Below, piece after piece: positions 5,527-8,843 of a stretch of DNA of 8,843 nucleotides. The notes beneath the pieces are model-generated. The model worked only from the letters and a program-made list of their open reading frames with translations, was not told the origin of the DNA and ran no database searches. Numbering within the stretch: the first letter of the stretch is position 1; each line of letters begins with the position of its first letter. Made by a program: the position numbers and the translations under genes. Origin of the DNA: DASSKA01 sp035765755 (GTDB lineage Bacteria; Actinomycetota; Actinomycetes; Propionibacteriales; Nocardioidaceae); the NCBI GenBank assembly GCA_035765755.1, contig DASTWW010000141.1, positions 1 to 8,843 of the forward strand, in the 5' to 3' direction.

Positions 5527-6114
5527 ATGACAAGGCCCACCATCTTCCGGCCCAGCACGGGCCGTGGAACCACCCGGCGCAATGTCCTGACCGCCACCGT
5601 GCTGGCGGGCGCCGGACTCGCTCTGGCCGCGTGCGGCTCGAGCGCCAGCACCGGCCAGCAAGGGGGTACGACCAACGCCGCCGCCACCGGCGGGTCCGGC
5701 ATCCATGTCGCCAAGACCTCGCTGGGCAAGGTGCTCGTCGACTCGAAGGGCTTCTCGGTGTACACGTTCACCTCGGACTCGATGAACAAGTCCACCTGCG
5801 ACGCCGCCTGCCTGCACTTCTGGCCGGCCGTCAGCCCGTCCAACGCCAAGGCTGCCGGGGTGATGGGGAAGCTCGGACAGACCAAGGACACCAGCGGATC
5901 GCCGATCGCGACCGTGAACGGCATGCCGCTCTACACCTACTCCGGAGACCACAACCCCGGTGACGTGCTCGGCCAGAACTCCAACAAGTTCGGTGGCCAC
6001 TGGTACGTCGTGTCCCCGGCCGGCCAGCCGATCATGAGCGGCGGCGGGTCGAGCGGCGGGGGCGGTGGCGGTTACAGCGGCGGAGGTGGCGGTGGAGGCG
6101 GCTACTCGTACTGA
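5527..6114 (+). CDS. Tat-type lipoprotein with two secreted repeats and a Gly/Tyr tail
   Basis: The 195-residue product has a long signal with twin Arg (TTRRNVL, 15-21), a hydrophobic core and lipobox LAAC (33-36, Cys36), so it is probably exported folded by Tat and lipidated. The mature part has two units like the secreted-repeat lipoprotein family (COG4315, PF03640 type). One is GKVLVDSKGFSVYTFTSD, followed by a Cys pair in CDAACLHFWPAV. The other is NGMPLYTYSGD, followed by GGHWYVVSP. This family occurs widely in actinobacteria without a settled function; electron transfer or cell-surface stress roles have been suggested. The last 24 residues (172-195) are only Gly, Ser and Tyr, with runs of six and eight Gly ending GGYSY, which is not usual for the family as I know it. 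The gene has its own ECF-like promoter and a strong ribosome binding site and ends before a bidirectional hairpin, so it is probably a single-gene unit. Confidence 0.88.
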   Translation: MTRPTIFRPSTGRGTTRRNVLTATVLAGAGLALAACGSSASTGQQGGTTNAAATGGSGIHVAKTSLGKVLVDSKGFSVYTFTSDSMNKSTCDAACLHFWPAVSPSNAKAAGVMGKLGQTKDTSGSPIATVNGMPLYTYSGDHNPGDVLGQNSNKFGGHWYVVSPAGQPIMSGGGSSGGGGGGYSGGGGGGGGYSY

Positions 6115-6141
6115 GTCCCCGGCGCGCGCCGCGCGGCAGCC

Positions 6142-6165
6142 GAGTCCGGCCCGGGGGCCGGGCTC
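6142..6165. terminator. Bidirectional hairpin terminator
   Basis: GAGTCCGGCC (6142-6151) pairs with GGCCGGGCTC (6156-6165), ten pairs including one G-T, around a four-base loop. It lies between two convergent genes whose stops are at 6114 and 6182. There is no T tract, which is common for actinobacterial terminators. Confidence 0.6.
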
Positions 6166-6181
6166 ACGCCCCGCCCAGCAG

Positions 6182-6934
6182 TCAGGGGGTCAGCGGGGAG
6201 CCCAGAAAGGCGTCGATCCGGGCGGTGTCCCCGGTGCGGGACACCGCCGGGTCGGTAGGGGTGATCCGCCGCCACAGCAGCCGGAACAGCGCTGAGGCGG
6301 TGCCCTCGAGGAGATCCGCGTCCGGGTCCACGCCCGGCCGGATCGCCGGCGGCCGGTCGCCGTGTGGCAGCAGTGTCCACGCGGCCGGCACGTCGGTGGT
6401 CCGGATCGACAGTGGCGCGGAGAGCTCGACGCGGCGGCCGCGCTGGTACATCCGCGGGACCATCACGGACAGCACCTCGGCGATCCCGTCCGTGCAGAGC
6501 CGGTCCGCCACGTCCGTCGTACGCCCGGAGGCCTGGTCGAGGTCGACGAGGTGCACCAGCGTCTCGTGGGTCTGCCGGCGCGCCCAGAACCGCGGGGTCA
6601 GGTCGCGGCCGGTGAAGTTCCAGCAGGACGCGGTCGGGTCCGAGGCCTGCAGCACCCGGTAGAGGTCCTCGGCCTTGGCGGCGTACCAGCTGCTCATCGC
6701 CCGCGCCTTGCGCGAGTCCGGCTCGTCGTTCTGCTCGGCCGCACGCTGGCCGGTCTCCACGATGGTCGCCGCCCAGGCGTGCGTGTTGCCCAGGTGCACG
6801 ACGAGGTCGTAGGTCGACCAACCCGGGCACGCGGCGACCTGCTCTCGGGGGCTGGTCTCCGCGGCCGCGGCCACGAACCGCCGCGCGGCCTCACCGAACT
6901 CGGTGATGAAGTCGATGCCCGTCCTCAGCTGCAC
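6182..6934 (-). CDS. Maleylpyruvate isomerase family, mycothiol-dependent enzyme (DinB-like fold)
   Basis: The 250-residue protein fits the actinobacterial family related to mycothiol-dependent maleylpyruvate isomerase. The N-terminal half is a DinB-like four-helix bundle with CPGWSTYDLVVHLGNTHAW (36-54). The family's metal ligands appear as H47, E124 and H128 (QTHETLVHLVD, 121-131). The C-terminal domain (about 140-250) includes SALFRLLWRR, as in the family's second domain. Members act as mycothiol S-transferases or isomerases; most, including this one, have no known substrate. The GTG start at 6934 lies 16 bases after the phoU stop on the same strand, so the gene is probably transcribed with phoU. 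An upstream ATG exists but is out of frame and stops after five codons. Family assignment is good; specific maleylpyruvate isomerase activity is unlikely to be assured. Confidence 0.85.
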   Translation of the reverse strand: MQLRTGIDFITEFGEAARRFVAAAAETSPREQVAACPGWSTYDLVVHLGNTHAWAATIVETGQRAAEQNDEPDSRKARAMSSWYAAKAEDLYRVLQASDPTASCWNFTGRDLTPRFWARRQTHETLVHLVDLDQASGRTTDVADRLCTDGIAEVLSVMVPRMYQRGRRVELSAPLSIRTTDVPAAWTLLPHGDRPPAIRPGVDPDADLLEGTASALFRLLWRRITPTDPAVSRTGDTARIDAFLGSPLTP

Positions 6935-6950
6935 CCGAACATGGTGTCAC

Positions 6951-7607
6951 TCATTCGGCCGACGCGGACGGGTTCTCGCCGGTCACCAGGAACAGCACCC
7001 GCCGGGCCAGGGACACCGCGTGGTCGGCGATCCGCTCGTAGTACCGGCCGAGCAGCGCGATGTCGACCGCCGGCTCCACGCCGTGCGGCCAGGAGTGGGC
7101 CAGCGTGAGCCGGAACGAGGACCGGCGCAGCTGGTCCATCTCGTCGTCGGCGGGCTCCAGCACCGCGGCGCCGTCCGCGTCCCGCTCGGCGATGATCCCG
7201 GCGACGGTGCCGACCATCTGCTCGGCGACCTGCGCCATCCGCTCCATGGTCGGTCGCAGCTCGTCGGGCACCGCGACGTCGGGTACCCGCCGGCGGGCCA
7301 CCTTCGCCACGTGCACCGACAGGTCGCCCATCCGCTCCAGCTCGCCGACCATCCGCAGCGCGGCGACCAGCATCCGCAGGTCCCGGGCGACCGGTTGCTG
7401 CAGGGCGAGCAGCTCGAAGGCGCGCTCCTCGACCCGTTCCCTCGCCGCGTCGATCGCGGAGTCCGCCGAGATCACCTGCTCGGCGAGGTCGACGTCGGCG
7501 TGCAGCAACGCCTTGCTGGCCTGGCCGATCGAGTCGCGCACGTCGTGGGTCATCGCGACCAGATCGTCGATGAGGGAGCTGAGCTGGTCGAAGTAGGCCT
7601 CTCGCAT
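6951..7607 (-). CDS. phoU: Phosphate signalling protein PhoU
   Basis: PhoU links the phosphate transporter to the phosphate-sensing histidine kinase and keeps the Pho response off when phosphate is ample. The 218 residues form two three-helix bundles typical of the family. The first metal-binding helix motif is ARDLRMLVAALRMVGELERMGDLS (about 74-97) and the second DIALLGRYYERIADHAVSL, each with the expected E/D-xxx-D pattern. ATG 7607 has no ribosome binding site, but a TACCGT lies exactly seven bases upstream, suggesting a leaderless mRNA. The gene is divergent from the senX3/phoR-type kinase, with PHO-box-like repeats between them, as around Streptomyces phoU-phoRP. A DinB-like gene follows 16 bases after the stop region. 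Confidence 0.96.
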   Translation of the reverse strand: MREAYFDQLSSLIDDLVAMTHDVRDSIGQASKALLHADVDLAEQVISADSAIDAARERVEERAFELLALQQPVARDLRMLVAALRMVGELERMGDLSVHVAKVARRRVPDVAVPDELRPTMERMAQVAEQMVGTVAGIIAERDADGAAVLEPADDEMDQLRRSSFRLTLAHSWPHGVEPAVDIALLGRYYERIADHAVSLARRVLFLVTGENPSASAE

Positions 7608-7614
7608 GTCCGAG

Positions 7615-7620
7615 ACGGTA
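7615..7620 (-). promoter_or_regulatory. Putative -10 of leaderless phoU
   Basis: On the minus strand TACCGT (7620-7615) is followed by seven bases and then ATG 7607. No ribosome binding site is seen. No -35 match occurs at the usual distance, which fits dependence on an activator bound at the PHO-box repeats 30-50 bases further upstream. Confidence 0.45.
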
Positions 7621-7630
7621 GGCGGCGCAG

Positions 7631-7647
7631 GTGAGGCGGATCCTCAC
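7631..7647. repeat. Inverted repeat between the phoU -10 and the PHO box
   Basis: GTGAGG (7631-7636) and CCTCAC (7642-7647) are perfect 6-bp inverted arms with a five-base centre. The element occupies the -35 region of phoU, so it could be an operator. It could also be chance in such GC-rich DNA. Confidence 0.4.
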
Positions 7648-7669
7648 GCCGCGTGAACGCCGGGTGAAC
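7648..7669 (-). promoter_or_regulatory. PHO-box-like direct repeats (PhoP/RegX3 site)
   Basis: On the minus strand GTTCACCCGGC (7669-7659) and GTTCACGCGGC (7658-7648) are adjacent 11-base direct repeats matching the Streptomyces PHO-box pattern as I know it (a GTTCAYY core repeated every 11 bases). Weaker units flank them: GTTGGCG starting at 7680 and GTGAGGA starting at 7647. The site lies in the divergent phoU-kinase region, 41-62 bases upstream of the putative phoU start of transcription. Binding by the cognate response regulator, whose gene would lie just past the window, is inferred. Confidence 0.72.
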
Positions 7670-7729
7670 TCTTCGCCAACGTGCCGGGTGGCCGCAGGTC
7701 GAGGACGCGCTGGGCGCCTACGTGCGCCG

Positions 7730-7735
7730 TACGAT
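7730..7735 (+). promoter_or_regulatory. Putative -10 of the leaderless histidine kinase gene
   Basis: TACGAT is followed by exactly seven bases and then GTG 7743, which has no ribosome binding site. This matches the spacing seen for phoU and the UbiA-type gene and supports GTG 7743 as the start. No good -35 is present. Confidence 0.45.
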
Positions 7736-7742
7736 CGGTGCC

Positions 7743-8843
7743 GTGAACCCCCTGCTGTTCGCGTTGCTCGGCGCCGTGCTCGGCGCGGGCGTGGTGCTCG
7801 CCTGGCGGGTCAGCGAGCGGCAGCTGCGCCGCCCCGTGACGCCGCCGCCCCCGGTGCTGCCCCCAGGGGTGGCCACCGTGCTGGGCGTGCTGCGGTCGAG
7901 CGCGCTGGTGGTCGGCGAGGACGACACCGTGCTGAAGGCGTCGGCGCCGGCGTACGCACTGGACCTGGTGCGCGGTCAGGAGCTGGCCGTGCCGGAGCTC
8001 GCCGAGCTGGTCCGAACGGTACGACGGGACGGACAGATCCGTGATGCGGAGCTGGAGATCGGCTCCAAGCACGTGGACGCGCGGGTCGCCCCGCTGAGCA
8101 GCCGGCTGGTGCTCGTGCTGGTTGAGGACCGGACCCGGGAGCGGCGGGTGGAGGCGATCCGTCGTGACTTCGTGGCCAACGTGTCTCATGAGCTGAAGAC
8201 CCCGGTGGGCGCGATCGGGCTGCTCGCCGAGGCGGTCCGGGAGGCCGCCGACGACCCGGAGGCGGTGGCCCGGTTCGCCGGGCGGATGCAGACCGAGGGC
8301 GGCCGGCTGACCCGGCTGGTGCAGCAGATCATCGAGCTGTCCCGGCTCCAGGTCGACGACCCGCTCGAGGACCCGGCGCCGGTCGACGTCGACGAGGTGG
8401 TCGGCCGGGCCATGGACCAGAACGCGATCGACGCGCAGGCCAAGGACATCACGCTCGCCCGTGACGGCTCCACCGGCCTGGTCGCGCTCGGCGGCGCGGG
8501 GGAGGTCGCGCTGGCGCTGAGCAACCTGGTGGCCAACGCGGTCAGCTACTCCCCCGAGCACAGCACGGTGATGGTCGCTGCCCGCGCAGACGGGCCGATG
8601 GTCGAGCTCACCGTGACCGACCAGGGCATCGGCATCCCGGCCGGCGAGCTGGAGCGGATCTTCGAGAGGTTCTACCGGGTCGACCCGGCGCGGCACCGGT
8701 CCACCGGAGGCACCGGCCTGGGGCTGTCCATCGTCAAGCACGTTGCCGCCTCCCATGGCGGGGAGGTGCGGGTCTGGTCGGAGCAGGGGCACGGGTCGAC
8801 CTTCACGTTGCGGCTCCCCCGTCGTACCGCTTCCGTGGCCGCC
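7743..8843 (+). CDS. senX3: SenX3/PhoR-type sensor histidine kinase (3' end cut by the window)
   Basis: The frame is open from GTG 7743 to the window edge (367 codons, no stop), and the kinase core is essentially complete. The N terminus has one membrane helix (MNPLLFALLGAVLGAGVVLAW, read from the first codon). A PAS-like sensory segment follows at about 45-130. The dimerisation and phosphoacceptor motif is FVANVSHELKTPVGAI with H149, followed by the ATP-binding motifs LSNLVANAVSYSP (N box), DQGIGIP (G1), FERFYRVD (F box) and TGGTGLGLSIVKHV (G2). This is the SenX3 of mycobacteria or PhoR of streptomycetes, which controls the phosphate-starvation response through RegX3/PhoP; that regulator gene should follow just outside the window. 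Supporting context is the divergent phoU, the PHO-box repeats and nearby gpmA. An extracytoplasmic loop seems absent, consistent with sensing through PhoU and the Pst transporter rather than external phosphate directly. Confidence 0.95.
   Translation, partial: MNPLLFALLGAVLGAGVVLAWRVSERQLRRPVTPPPPVLPPGVATVLGVLRSSALVVGEDDTVLKASAPAYALDLVRGQELAVPELAELVRTVRRDGQIRDAELEIGSKHVDARVAPLSSRLVLVLVEDRTRERRVEAIRRDFVANVSHELKTPVGAIGLLAEAVREAADDPEAVARFAGRMQTEGGRLTRLVQQIIELSRLQVDDPLEDPAPVDVDEVVGRAMDQNAIDAQAKDITLARDGSTGLVALGGAGEVALALSNLVANAVSYSPEHSTVMVAARADGPMVELTVTDQGIGIPAGELERIFERFYRVDPARHRSTGGTGLGLSIVKHVAASHGGEVRVWSEQGHGSTFTLRLPRRTASVAA

Noticed and set aside
4528..6000. A 490-codon minus-strand open frame.
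   Set aside because: It is antisense to gpmA and the Tat lipoprotein, both certain, and its translation is typical of GC-rich shadow frames.
7644..8792. A 382-codon minus-strand open frame.
   Set aside because: It is antisense to the histidine kinase, which has all canonical kinase boxes, and its composition is His/Arg/Gly-rich shadow.

Overview
The window is high-GC DNA from an actinobacterium. The evidence is CarD, a mycothiol-dependent isomerase-family protein, an LpqE-like lipoprotein, a gpmA/phoU/senX3 neighbourhood like that of mycobacteria and streptomycetes, and several apparently leaderless genes. I cannot fix the genus; Propionibacteriales (Nocardioides-like) is a guess.

Layout, left to right. 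A TerC/Alx-family membrane protein lies behind a yybP-ykoY (Mn2+) riboswitch (83-220 leader, gene 221-1219). It is followed by ispD (1230-1898). Convergent to these is a minus-strand pair, carD (2995-2510) then a shrunken IspD-like gene (2462-1914). Divergent from carD is a short UbiA-family prenyltransferase (3200-3916) whose stop codon lies in a run of five 11-bp tandem repeats (3907-3961). Next come an LpqE-like lipoprotein (4086-4655) and gpmA (4657-5412), separated by one base, and then a Tat-type lipoprotein with a Gly/Tyr tail behind an ECF-sigma-like promoter (5527-6114). A strong hairpin (6142-6165) separates it from the minus-strand pair phoU (7607-6951) and a DinB-like mycothiol-dependent isomerase-family gene (6934-6182). 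PHO-box-like 11-bp repeats sit between phoU and the divergent senX3/phoR-type histidine kinase (7743 to the window end, incomplete).

The genes cover manganese homeostasis, isoprenoid precursor synthesis (MEP pathway), transcription control of stable RNA genes (CarD), prenyl transfer, envelope lipoproteins, glycolysis and the phosphate response. The most unusual point is the pair of IspD-family genes. The plus-strand copy keeps the CTP-binding loop and C-terminal Lys but lacks the DTxK and VDR arm motifs. The carD-linked copy lacks the CTP-binding parts but keeps PVTDTVK and TVDRSGL. Because IspD is a dimer in which the arm of one subunit reaches the other's active site, the two could form a split heterodimeric enzyme.

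No tRNA, rRNA, CRISPR or insertion sequence was seen, and no stretch over 300 bases lacks a gene.
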